Position numbers and translations under genes: made by a program
Assembly: GCA_964553405.1 (NCBI GenBank)
Contig: CAZKLS010000109.1
Span: forward strand, 1 to 9,311
Source: DATIRA01 sp964553405
GTDB lineage: Bacteria > Pseudomonadota > Gammaproteobacteria > Steroidobacterales > Steroidobacteraceae
Reading direction: 5' to 3'
DNA length: 9,311 nucleotides
Part shown: positions 1 through 5,694 of the stretch, piece after piece
Position numbering within the stretch: the stretch's first letter is position 1
How the letters are laid out: each line of letters begins with the position of its first letter
The notes under the pieces: model-generated
Seen by the model: the letters and a program-made list of their open reading frames with translations, nothing else
The model's database searches: none
What the model was told of the DNA's origin: nothing

Positions 1-76
1 ACAGCCCGCGGGCCGATTGACAGCGACCGACCCTCCGGTTCTCAATGCGTCCGAGCCACACACAGGGGGAATCGTC

Positions 77-526
77 ATGCTAGAGCTGCGCATGCATCTG
101 GCAGCGGCACTGGTCAGCGCGACGGCGGGCCTTGCGACGGGCGCGGCCACAGCGGCCGAGGTCGGTGACCTGAAGGGCTGGGATGCGCTGTTCGGGCGAT
201 ACGCGCCCGGTGGCGACTGTGCGCGCGAGCCACGCGTGGTGGTCGACGCAACCGGCATTGCGGTGGAGTTCAAGGGTGCCACCGAGAAATCGACGAAGCT
301 GGAGCACGCGATCAGCTACGGCGGACCCGACTACCGGGGCAAGAGCCAGTGGTTCTTTCCGTTCAGCAGTCCGAACGGCTGGCCGGTGATGGTGACCTTC
401 AACGCGGAGGAGAAGGAGGGGGTGCTGACGGTGGAGCCGCATGATGAAGGCTATGCCGGCGGCCCGCAGCTGAGCGCGCGCCATCAGGCCCTGGTGGCGG
501 CCTCGCCGTACACCAAGTGCCCTTGA
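77..526 (+). CDS. Secreted protein of unknown function
   Basis: The 149-residue product begins with a Sec-type signal peptide: a hydrophobic Ala/Leu/Val-rich stretch at about residues 7-26 ending in A-T-A-A before E28. The mature part should lie in the periplasm. It has only two cysteines, C48 (in GGDC) and C148 (next to the last residue), which could form one disulfide. An aromatic patch, QWFFPF at residues 91-96, precedes a predicted beta-rich stretch. I chose the ATG at 77 because AGGGGGA sits 6 nt upstream and the signal peptide then starts near residue 1; an in-frame TTG at 17 would add 20 polar residues. I do not recognise a characterised family. It resembles, from memory only, uncharacterised secreted proteins of proteobacteria. 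It is complete and its stop overlaps the start of the tiny ORF that follows. Confidence 0.75.
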   Translation: MLELRMHLAAALVSATAGLATGAATAAEVGDLKGWDALFGRYAPGGDCAREPRVVVDATGIAVEFKGATEKSTKLEHAISYGGPDYRGKSQWFFPFSSPNGWPVMVTFNAEEKEGVLTVEPHDEGYAGGPQLSARHQALVAASPYTKCP

Positions 527-636
527 TGCTCGACAGTGCCGCGGCGCTCGGATTCACGATCGACTGGTACGCCGAGAATCGCGCGGTCGAGTACGTGCGC
601 GCGCTCGAGGCCGAGGGTGCGTTGACGGTGCGTTGA
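526..636 (+). CDS. Tiny overlapping ORF, possible small protein or C-terminal remnant
   Basis: The TGA stop of the preceding gene and this ATG share one base (TGATG), the usual layout for translational coupling. The predicted 36-residue peptide is acidic and helix-like, with F-T-I-D-W-Y at residues 10-15 and ending L-T-V-R. Its codons are GC-ending like real genes here. It has no signal peptide or membrane segment. It may be a coupled small protein, the leftover C-terminus of a lost gene, or chance in GC-rich DNA. I recognise no family. Confidence 0.25.
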   Translation: MLDSAAALGFTIDWYAENRAVEYVRALEAEGALTVR

Positions 637-672
637 AGGCACAGGGCCGGCGCGGCGACCCCCGGGCCTTTT
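636..672 (+). terminator. Terminator-like hairpin
   Basis: AAGGC (636-640) pairs with GCCTT (666-670). Inside it GGG (644-646) pairs with CCC (661-663), and four T follow or overlap the 3' arm (669-672). It begins at the stop codon of the tiny ORF and lies before the convergent end of the enoyl-CoA hydratase gene. The T tract is short and the stem has an internal loop, so this is only a candidate intrinsic terminator for the plus-strand genes. Confidence 0.35.
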
Positions 673-743
673 CGTGCGCAGGTGCCGGGGCGTTGCGGTG
701 GCCGCAGGCGGCACGCGTGTTTCCCTCGTTGAAACCCTTCGCG

Positions 744-1556
744 TCAGGCGCGCTCCCATTCGGCCGTCTCACCGGCAACCGTCTGCAGGCCCGCCTCGAG
801 AGCCGAACGCATGCGCTGCTGCGCGGTCTCACTGGAGGCTGCCCGCAGGAACCACTCGCGCTCCTCGGCGAGACCCTGCTCGAGATCCCCGTCCTGCGCC
901 GCGACGGCACTCTTCGCCATGGCGATCGCTTCCGCCGGGTAACCGGCAATCCGCGCCGCCAGTCGATCGACAAACCCGCCGATCGCCTCGCCCGGTATCG
1001 ACCGATTGACGTAGCCGTATCGCTCAGCCAGGTCCGCGTCGAAATCCGCACAGCCGAGGATGATTTCGAGCGCCTTCCCCCGACCGATCAGCCGCGGCAG
1101 ACGGGCTGAACCCCCGCCGCCAGGGATGATCCCGATGGCCACCTCCGGCTGGGCGAGCAGCGCCGTCTCCTTCGCCGCGAATCGCATGTCGCAGGCCAGC
1201 GCGAGTTCGCTGCCACCTCCCCGGCATCGCCCTTCGATTTGCGCGATGGTGACCTTCCGCATCGTGCGGAAGCGGTCGACCGCGGCGTGGAAGGCTTCGA
1301 GTACCTGCTTCGCGACTTCCGGTACCTCCACGGCCGCGAGAATCATCTCGACGTCAGCGTGCGCGATGAAGAAACCCGGCACGGCGCTTTTCAGGACCAC
1401 GACGCGCACCGCATCGTCCGCATCGAGTTCCTGCCCCACGCGATCGAGCTCGGCAACCATTGCCGCATCGAGCAGGTTGATCGGAGGATGATCGAACGTG
1501 AGCCATGCGACGCCGGCGCTGCGGTCGACTCGCAAAGTCGAGTAGCCTTGATACAT
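744..1556 (-). CDS. Enoyl-CoA hydratase/isomerase family protein
   Basis: This 270-residue cytoplasmic protein is a full-length crotonase-fold enzyme. Such enzymes typically hydrate trans-2-enoyl-CoA to 3-hydroxyacyl-CoA in fatty-acid beta-oxidation or related acyl-CoA breakdown. The core motif GGGSELALACD at 113-123 supplies an oxyanion-hole glycine and E117. QPEVAIGIIPGGGG at 136-149 supplies E138. Together these match the two catalytic glutamates of rat mitochondrial enoyl-CoA hydratase (E144, E164). The first oxyanion segment reads F-I-A-H-A-D (63-68), with His in place of the usual Gly. Both acid/base residues being present argues for a hydratase rather than a pure isomerase, but substrate cannot be read from sequence. 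The ATG is preceded by a weak GGCAGGG. It diverges from the M20 peptidase gene with 80 bp between the starts. No beta-oxidation partner lies nearby, so a pathway cannot be assigned. Confidence 0.93.
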   Translation of the reverse strand: MYQGYSTLRVDRSAGVAWLTFDHPPINLLDAAMVAELDRVGQELDADDAVRVVVLKSAVPGFFIAHADVEMILAAVEVPEVAKQVLEAFHAAVDRFRTMRKVTIAQIEGRCRGGGSELALACDMRFAAKETALLAQPEVAIGIIPGGGGSARLPRLIGRGKALEIILGCADFDADLAERYGYVNRSIPGEAIGGFVDRLAARIAGYPAEAIAMAKSAVAAQDGDLEQGLAEEREWFLRAASSETAQQRMRSALEAGLQTVAGETAEWERA

Positions 1557-1600
1557 GACCGGTTGCCCTGCCGGTGGACCGCCACCACGCTAGCACACAC

Positions 1601-1636
1601 ACGGCGCAGCCGCTGCGCATGCCCTATCATGCGCCG
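1601..1636 (+). promoter_or_regulatory. Two inverted repeats and a -10-like hexamer before the peptidase start
   Basis: Two perfect inverted repeats lie end to end between the divergent genes: GCGCAG-CCG-CTGCGC (1604-1618) and GCGCATG-CCCTAT-CATGCGC (1615-1634). Their arms overlap by four bases. The second loop and arm contain TATCAT (1625-1630), 5 of 6 matches to the sigma-70 -10 consensus. It occupies -12 to -7 if the A of ATG 1637 is +1. No Shine-Dalgarno sequence precedes that ATG and no good -35 is seen. The arrangement fits an operator and/or a leaderless promoter. This is inference. Confidence 0.35.
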
Positions 1637-2965
1637 ATGAACACCTTCAACCGTCGCGACTTCGTCATCGGTTCCACCGCGCTCGGCCTGCTGATGGCCT
1701 CGCGGACGGGCCTCACCGCCAACCGTCACGCCGCCGCAGTCCATAGTGAGGCCGACCGCCTCCACGACGAGGCCGTGGCCCGCCTGCAGGACTGGATCCG
1801 TAACCCGACCATCGCGGCCGAAGGCCGCAACGTCGAACAAGGTGCGGACTACCTNNNNNNNNNNNNNNNNNNNNNNNNNNNNNNNNNNNNNNNNNNNNNN
1901 NNNNNNNNNNNNNNNNNNNNNNNNNNNNNNNNNNNNNNNNNNNNNNNNNNNNNNGCATTTCGCGCCGCAGGCCGCAAGCTGCCGGTCAACCTCGTGCTGG
2001 TGGCCGAGGGCGAGGAAGAGATCGGCTCGCCGCATTTCCACCAGGTAGTGCGCGCGCCCGAAGTGGCGGCACGGCTCGCGAAGACCGAAGGCGTGATGAT
2101 GCCGATGGCCGGACACGGCCTCGACGGCAACATCACCATCAACCTGGGTGCCAAGGGCGTGGTCGAACTCGAGCTGATCGCGAGCGGCGAGCGCTGGGGT
2201 CGCGGACCCGGCAAGGACGTGCACTCGAGCCTGCGCGCCATGCTCGACAGCCCTTCCTTCCACCTGGTTCAGGCCCTCAACTCGCTCGTGAACGCGGATG
2301 GCTCTCCCGCCATCGACGGACTCACCGAGCTGGTGAAGCCGTTGTCCGATTTCGACCGCTCGCTGGTCGATGCGGCGGCCAGGCGACTCGACGAGGCCAC
2401 CTACAAGAAATCGTACTCCGTCCAGCGCTTCGCCTACGACGCAGACTTCCGCCAGGCGCTCGAGAACCTCGTCTCGAAACCCACCGTCAACATCGAGGGA
2501 CTGGTGGGCGGCTACACCGGCCCCGGCGGCATGACCGTGCTGCCGACGAAAGCCACCGCCAAGCTCGACCTGCGCCTGGTGCCCGACATGACCTACGAGG
2601 ACACGATCGCCAAGCTCAAGGCGCACCTCGAGAAGCGCGGCTTCGGCGACATCGAGGTGAAGGTGGGCGGCGGCTACGACCCCACGACGACACAGGCGAA
2701 CTCGCGGCTCATCCAGTCGGAGCTGGCGGTGTACCGCGCCGCGGGCATCGAGCCCGTGCTGTGGCCGCGGCTCGCGGGTTCGTGGCCGGGGTATCTTTTC
2801 ACCGGCGCTCCGCTCAACCTCGCCGCCGGCCACTTCGGTCTGGGTCACGGTGCGCGCGCGCACGCGCCCGACGAGTATTTCCTCATCGACCCGGCAAACC
2901 CGAAGGTCACCGGGTACCGCGATGCAGTGAAGAGCTACGTGGACCTGCTGTACCAGATGGCCTGA
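1637..2965 (+). CDS. Tat-exported M20 family metallopeptidase (assembly gap inside)
   Basis: M20 enzymes are two-metal amidohydrolases that split dipeptides, peptides or N-acyl amino acids. The N-terminus NRRDFVIGSTALGLLMAS is a twin-arginine signal (RR at 6-7), so a folded enzyme should reach the periplasm. After the gap (numbering treats the 100 N as 33-34 codons) come EGEEEIGS (124-131; E127 as catalytic base and E128 as metal ligand by analogy with carnosinase), DVHSS with H196 starting the dimerisation/lid domain, L-R-L-V-P (312-316), and a C-terminal AHAPDEY with H409 as the likely metal ligand. The first His/Asp motif and the bridging Asp (GRG.SDDKG-type) should fall in the gap. I chose ATG 1637 because it places RR near the N-terminus; in-frame ATGs at 1574 and 1619 lie upstream. 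Where the family usually has a metal-binding Asp, V-M-M-P-M (153-157) has Met. Reading frame is kept across the Ns only by chance. The substrate is unknown. Confidence 0.88.
   Translation: MNTFNRRDFVIGSTALGLLMASRTGLTANRHAAAVHSEADRLHDEAVARLQDWIRNPTIAAEGRNVEQGADYXXXXXXXXXXXXXXXXXXXXXXXXXXXXXXXXXXAFRAAGRKLPVNLVLVAEGEEEIGSPHFHQVVRAPEVAARLAKTEGVMMPMAGHGLDGNITINLGAKGVVELELIASGERWGRGPGKDVHSSLRAMLDSPSFHLVQALNSLVNADGSPAIDGLTELVKPLSDFDRSLVDAAARRLDEATYKKSYSVQRFAYDADFRQALENLVSKPTVNIEGLVGGYTGPGGMTVLPTKATAKLDLRLVPDMTYEDTIAKLKAHLEKRGFGDIEVKVGGGYDPTTTQANSRLIQSELAVYRAAGIEPVLWPRLAGSWPGYLFTGAPLNLAAGHFGLGHGARAHAPDEYFLIDPANPKVTGYRDAVKSYVDLLYQMA
1855..1954. other. Assembly gap of exactly 100 N
   Basis: The run is exactly 100 N, the usual placeholder for a scaffold gap of unknown length. 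It cuts the M20 peptidase after N-V-E-Q-G-A-D-Y (residues 65-72) and resumes at A-F-R-A-A-G. In M20 dipeptidases roughly 100 residues, carrying the first metal-binding motifs, separate these points, so the real gap is probably about 300 bp or more. Confidence 0.97.
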
Positions 2966-2978
2966 CGGGATAAAGTGA

Positions 2979-3143
2979 ATGAGCCTGAACGATGGCGTAA
3001 GGCTCGACACCGCGGAGGATGGCTCGACCATCGAAGAGCCGTTTGCCGCTGGCGATGTCTCCTGGCAGGAGGCTGTCATCCATGACGGGTCGCCAAACCA
3101 CGTGAGAGACACCTGCGAGCTGTTGGAAATCGAGTTGAAATAG
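2979..3143 (+). pseudogene. C-terminal half of a small cupin-like protein
   Basis: A 54-residue ORF starts 13 nt after the peptidase stop. Its sequence reads like the end of a small single-domain cupin: a DG turn at 14-15, then E-E-P-F-A-A-G-D-V-S-W (19-29), then Q-E-A-V-I-H (30-35) and the ending C-E-L-L-E-I-E-L-K (46-54). From memory of the family, small cupins end in the same order (GDV.W, then A..H, then an asparagine-rich turn, then a beta strand ending IELK). The N-terminal half, with the first metal-binding motif, is absent, and a TGA lies in frame directly before the ATG. The stretch after H35 (D-G-S-P-N-H-V-R-D-T) looks degraded. GGGA at 2967-2970 could act as a ribosome site, so expression of the short peptide is possible. 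Truncated remnant is my preferred reading; a genuine half-cupin is the alternative. Confidence 0.5.
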
Positions 3144-3250
3144 CGCCACCTGGACCGACGACGCTGATTCGTGGCCGCCGCCGTGTCGGCACCATGTCCG
3201 GATCGATGGCATCCGACAGCGCATGTGAATTCCACCCGCGGAAGACACGG

Positions 3251-3284
3251 GGCTGGCCGCTGACGGCCGGCTACCCGGTATGAT
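3251..3284 (+). promoter_or_regulatory. Hairpin and -10-like hexamer upstream of family A gene
   Basis: The stretch 3144-3349 holds no convincing gene. Within it, 3251-3259 pairs with 3264-3272 (core GGCCG-CTGA-CGGCC, extended by two G-C pairs and two G-T wobbles). TATGAT at 3279-3284 matches five of six bases of the -10 consensus, about 65 nt before the start at 3350. No good -35 is present at normal spacing. The hairpin has no T tract, so it is not a standard terminator. Confidence 0.3.
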
Positions 3285-3349
3285 CCGCCGGACAACCCAG
3301 CCCAGGCACGGCGAGCGGACCGCCGCCTGGCACCTATTGAAAGGCGCCC

Positions 3350-3874
3350 ATGCAGCGATTCCACGACTGGCTCCAACTCGCCGCCTCCATCGCGGTCCTC
3401 GCCGGCCTCGTGCTCGTAGTCTTCGAGCTGCGGCAGTCCCGCGCGATCGCCGAAGCGCAGATCATCAGCGAGTCCTACGCCATCGGGGCCGCCAACGTCT
3501 CAACGGTACTCGGCGAGCGCGCCGCCGACGTGCTGGCGCGAGCGTGCACGGCGCCGGAATCGATGAGCCACGAGGACCTCGTGATCGCCAAGTACTACTA
3601 CGTCCACAGGATCGCGCTCGTACGCCGGCTCGCCTCGATCTCCGCCGGCACCGGCGTCTACGCGGACAGCAACTGGCGCGATTACGCCCGCAACATCGTG
3701 CTCCCCGAGGTCTTCGACAGCGCGGTGGGGCGCGCCTGGTGGCAGGTGGAGAAGCCCGCGGGCGAACTCGGCGAGATCGGTCACGCGCTGCTCGCCGAAT
3801 CCGGACCACCCGGCTGCGGAGAACGCCTGCTCGAGGTCGCGAAGCGCGTCGGCGCCGCCAAGCCCCCGGACTAA
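3350..3874 (+). CDS. Membrane-anchored protein of unknown function (family A)
   Basis: The 174-residue product has one N-terminal transmembrane helix (about residues 9-26, A-A-S-I-A-V-L-A-G-L-V-L-V-V-F), followed at once by E-L-R-Q-S-R-A-I-A-E-A-Q. This layout, a helix then an ELRQ/EIRQ-type stretch leading into a helical domain, is common in uncharacterised proteins of marine and soil gammaproteobacteria. The positive charge after the helix suggests the main domain is cytoplasmic, but the topology is uncertain. Later segments are helical, with Y-Y-Y at 82-84 and W-W at 130-131 the most distinctive, and cysteines at 66 and 156. The ATG has AAAGG 5 nt upstream. The 3' part (residues 109-168) is repeated almost exactly at 5231-5412. 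The next gene starts 103 bp downstream on the same strand. Function is unknown. Confidence 0.8.
   Translation: MQRFHDWLQLAASIAVLAGLVLVVFELRQSRAIAEAQIISESYAIGAANVSTVLGERAADVLARACTAPESMSHEDLVIAKYYYVHRIALVRRLASISAGTGVYADSNWRDYARNIVLPEVFDSAVGRAWWQVEKPAGELGEIGHALLAESGPPGCGERLLEVAKRVGAAKPPD
3674..3855 (+). repeat. 182-bp direct repeat, copy 1
   Basis: This part of the family A gene (codons 109-168) matches 5231-5412 at constant offset 1557. I count five differences in 182 bp (3682, 3692, 3822, 3843, 3850), about 97% identity. Similarity stops sharply at the 5' side (3673 against 5230) and fades after 3855. Confidence 0.95.
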
Positions 3875-3977
3875 GCGCGCTACCGGGGCCGAACGCCAGC
3901 CTCCAACGCGAACAAGCTCGGCCGGGAAGACCCTTTGAAAGTACTATCCGCAGTGATTCGTACTCGGGGGGCACGGG

Positions 3978-4733
3978 GTGGAGATGAATCATCGCTGGCG
4001 CTGGCTGGGTGCCGAGTTCACGATCATCGTGCTCGGCGTGCTGTCGGCCCTGTTCGTGGACACCTGGATCCAGGAGCGCAACGATGCGGCGCGGGCGGCC
4101 GAGTATCGCGTGAGACTCGCGGCGGACCTGCGCACGGACGTGAACGAAATGAACGCACGGATGGATTATTTCCAACGGGTCCGCGAGTTCGGTCTCGCGG
4201 TCCTCGAGGTCTACGAAGGACGCGGCGAGATGAGCGACTTCGACCTGATGTTCGCAGCCTTCAACGCCGCCGAGGAATGGGGCTTCTCGCCCGAGTCCTC
4301 GACTTACACGGACATGCAGAGCACCGGTCACCTGGCGCTGCTGAAGGACCTGCAGTTGCGCCTGGGTCTGGCGCGTTACTACCGCGAACTCCAGGCCCGC
4401 AGTGTGGCCTGGACCCCGCCGACCGCCTATCGGGAAGTGGCCCGCGGCATCATTCCCAATGCGCTGCAGGCCGCGATTCACGAGCAGTGCAACGCCGAAG
4501 TGGCGGACATCGTGTTGCTGTCGGCACGTGCCGGGCCCGGAGCGGAACAGCCCTGTCGTCTGAACCCGTCCGACTACGACCTAGCAGCGGCGGCCAGGCG
4601 GCTGCGAACGCATCCGGAGGCCGAGGAGCTGCTCCGCTACCGGGTGTCCCAGCTCAGGGTGGCGATCGATCTGTTCCGCAACCAGCGCATCATCGCTGAA
4701 GGCCTCATCGAGCAGCTCGCCGAGGCGGAATGA
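3978..4733 (+). CDS. Membrane-anchored protein of unknown function (family B, member 1)
   Basis: The 251-residue protein has one N-terminal transmembrane helix (about residues 13-29, E-F-T-I-I-V-L-G-V-L-S-A-L-F-V) followed by W-I-Q-E-R-N-D and a charged helical or coiled-coil stretch to about 75. A conserved core follows at 103-138: F-S-P-E-S-S-T-Y, then STGHLALLKD and L-R-L-G-L-A-R-Y-Y. The same order occurs in the minus-strand gene at 8541. The architecture resembles DUF6090-type proteins; that link is from memory. Function is not known, and the protein is probably attached to the inner membrane. C171 and C193 frame a variable insert. The start is GTG 3978 (six G's upstream at 3966-3971) or ATG 3984, two codons later. 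It lies 103 bp after the family A gene on the same strand and may be co-transcribed. An IS remnant follows. Confidence 0.82.
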   Translation: MEMNHRWRWLGAEFTIIVLGVLSALFVDTWIQERNDAARAAEYRVRLAADLRTDVNEMNARMDYFQRVREFGLAVLEVYEGRGEMSDFDLMFAAFNAAEEWGFSPESSTYTDMQSTGHLALLKDLQLRLGLARYYRELQARSVAWTPPTAYREVARGIIPNALQAAIHEQCNAEVADIVLLSARAGPGAEQPCRLNPSDYDLAAAARRLRTHPEAEELLRYRVSQLRVAIDLFRNQRIIAEGLIEQLAEAE

Positions 4734-4761
4734 TTGGGGATGCCGGTGTAGCTCGACGACT

Positions 4762-5230
4762 GACATCCTCCCAAACATTAAGTCGGCCTGGAGCTGAACT
4801 GAGCTGAGCTTCCGAGGTCCCCAGCAGAGGCCAGGTGGGAGACCGATGAAGCGATCGAGATATACGGACGAACGGATCGTCTATGACCTGCGACAGGCGG
4901 AAAGCGATACGGCGGTGGCAGATGTCTGTCGGCAACGTGGGATCAGCGAGGCGACGTTCTACGTCTGGAAGAAGCGCTTCGGGCGCATGGGCGTGAGCGA
5001 GGTCCGCGAGCTGCGGCAGCTGCGCGAGGAGAACGCCACGCTCACGCCTGTGAGCTGGGCCGGCTTTCGCGAGCGCTGGACTACTGCCGCAGTCAATGTG
5101 CACCATGCCGGGATTCGTGGGATGTACGCCGACATCGGGTAGCCGATGGTCTTCGCGACGACTCTCGCGCGGCCCGAGCGCGCCGCGCCGGATTAGCTGG
5201 CGCTGTCGACCTTCTTTACATGTCTCCCGG
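4762..5230 (+). mobile_element. IS3-family insertion sequence remnant (limits approximate)
   Basis: The only recognisable IS part is the 5' half of an orfA gene with its leader, up to about 5043. The left limit is guessed from TGACATCCTCCC at about 4760-4772, which has the TG start usual for IS3 ends. The matching inverted end (GGGAGGATGTCA) is not found to the right, and no orfB (DDE integrase domain) is present. The right limit is set where the duplicated family A segment begins. The element is deleted and cannot move by itself. Confidence 0.6.
4846..5142 (+). pseudogene. Truncated IS3-family transposase OrfA
   Basis: Residues 1-66 are a typical IS3-family OrfA: a basic start M-K-R-S-R-Y-T-D-E, a helix-turn-helix at about 21-45 (A-V-A-D-V-C-R-Q, then G-I-S-E-A-T-F-Y-V-W-K-K-R-F-G), then the start of the leucine zipper, V-R-E-L-R-Q-L-R-E-E-N-A-T-L. 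OrfA binds the IS ends and, by programmed frameshifting with OrfB, forms the OrfAB transposase. After residue 66 (about nt 5043) the sequence no longer looks like the family, where L-K plus a second zipper half is expected. It runs on as unrelated residues to a TAG at 5140-5142. GGGAG at 4837-4841 is a plausible ribosome site. With the zipper cut and orfB missing, this should be non-functional, though a DNA-binding fragment could still be made. Confidence 0.85.
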
Positions 5231-5412
5231 TGGCGCGAGTACGCCCGCCACATCGTGCTCCCCGAGGTCTTCGACAGCGCGGTGGGGCGCGCCTGGTGGC
5301 AGGTGGAGAAGCCCGCGGGCGAACTCGGCGAGATCGGTCACGCGCTGCTCGCCGAATCCGGACCACCCGGCTGCGGAGTACGCCTGCTCGAGGTCGCGAC
5401 GCGCGTGGGCGC
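5231..5412 (+). repeat. 182-bp direct repeat, copy 2
   Basis: Matches 3674-3855 with five differences. Four of the five change the encoded residue (D to E, N to H, E to V, K to T in copy-1 to copy-2 direction) and one is silent, the pattern expected for a copy free of selection. The 5' edge lies directly beside IS-derived or unrecognised sequence. Confidence 0.95.
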
Positions 5413-5422
5413 TGGCGGCTGA
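5231..5422 (+). pseudogene. C-terminal fragment of a second family A gene
   Basis: In frame, this encodes the equivalent of residues 109 to about 168 of the gene at 3350 (W-R-E-Y-A-R-H-I-V-L-P to C-G-V-R-L-L-E-V-A-T-R-V) and then ends at TGA 5420-5422, slightly earlier than the intact gene. The transmembrane helix and first 108 residues are missing. The frame stays open back to 5096, but the upstream codons look like out-of-frame IS and junk sequence. There is no suitable start next to the homologous part. It is most simply the surviving tail of a duplicated family A gene whose front was lost when the IS inserted or was deleted. Confidence 0.8.
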
Positions 5423-5610
5423 CAGCTCGCCGTCGAGGCCCCCTCGGCGACCGCGATCACTTGTTGCGCCACAAGCCTCGTAGGCTGCTCAGCAAAGGAC
5501 CCGAATGCACTGGGCTCGCGCGTCCACGGGGAGCGGGTCCCGGCGCTCAGCATCACGATCATCGTGGCGATCACGACCACCGACGTTTGCCATGAGCGCA
5601 AAGTGGTCAC
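5338..5610 (-). CDS. Doubtful minus-strand ORF with a membrane-like segment
   Basis: From a GTG at 5608-5610 the minus strand encodes T-T-L-R-S-W-Q-T followed by a hydrophobic stretch S-V-V-V-I-A-T-M-I-V-M-L-S-A, then S-A-F-G-S-F-A-E-Q-P. Codon third positions are GC-rich, about as in the real genes, over roughly 5422-5610. Downstream, the frame runs antisense through the duplicated family A segment, where it is low-complexity and surely not native. No ribosome site is seen. It could be the first part of a small membrane or secreted protein gene cut off by the 5231-5412 duplication, or chance. This is the only content I see between 5423 and 5635. Confidence 0.2.
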   Translation of the reverse strand: MTTLRSWQTSVVVIATMIVMLSAGTRSPWTREPSAFGSFAEQPTRLVAQQVIAVAEGASTASCQPPAPTRVATSSRRTPQPGGPDSASSA

Positions 5611-5635
5611 ACGCGCGACGACGTGAAACAGTTGT

Positions 5636-5663
5636 TTGATGAGATGCCGGATCCGGTTAGTAT
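5636..5663 (+). promoter_or_regulatory. Candidate sigma-70 promoter of the lipoprotein gene
   Basis: TTGATG (5636-5641) and TAGTAT (5658-5663), each four of six matches to consensus, are 16 bp apart. They would start transcription near 5670, about 25 nt before the ATG at 5695. This local stretch is AT-richer than its surroundings. Confidence 0.4.
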
Positions 5664-5694
5664 TCGCGCCGAACTTTTCCGAGGATTCCACGCG

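Noticed and set aside
2907..3248. 113-codon minus-strand open frame
   Set aside because: It overlaps the end of the peptidase and the cupin-like remnant. The plus-strand reading has recognisable family order, while this one has none.
1391..3376. 661-codon minus-strand open frame across the peptidase and the N gap
   Set aside because: It lies antisense to a clearly recognisable M20 peptidase and part of the enoyl-CoA hydratase. It reads Arg/His/Val-rich without domain motifs and passes through unknown bases.
3465..4481. 338-codon minus-strand open frame over the family A and B genes
   Set aside because: Its latter half is Arg/Pro/Ala-rich antisense sequence typical of high-GC DNA; both plus-strand genes have ribosome sites and membrane anchors.
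4747..5220. TGTA...TACA as possible terminal inverted repeats of the IS
   Set aside because: Only four terminal bases match cleanly, and the inner bases (GCTCGAC against AAGAAGGTCGAC) align only with a gap; no target-site duplication is seen.
5230..5595. 121-codon plus-strand open frame over the repeat copy
   Set aside because: It uses the wrong frame for the family A homology and is Arg/His-rich.
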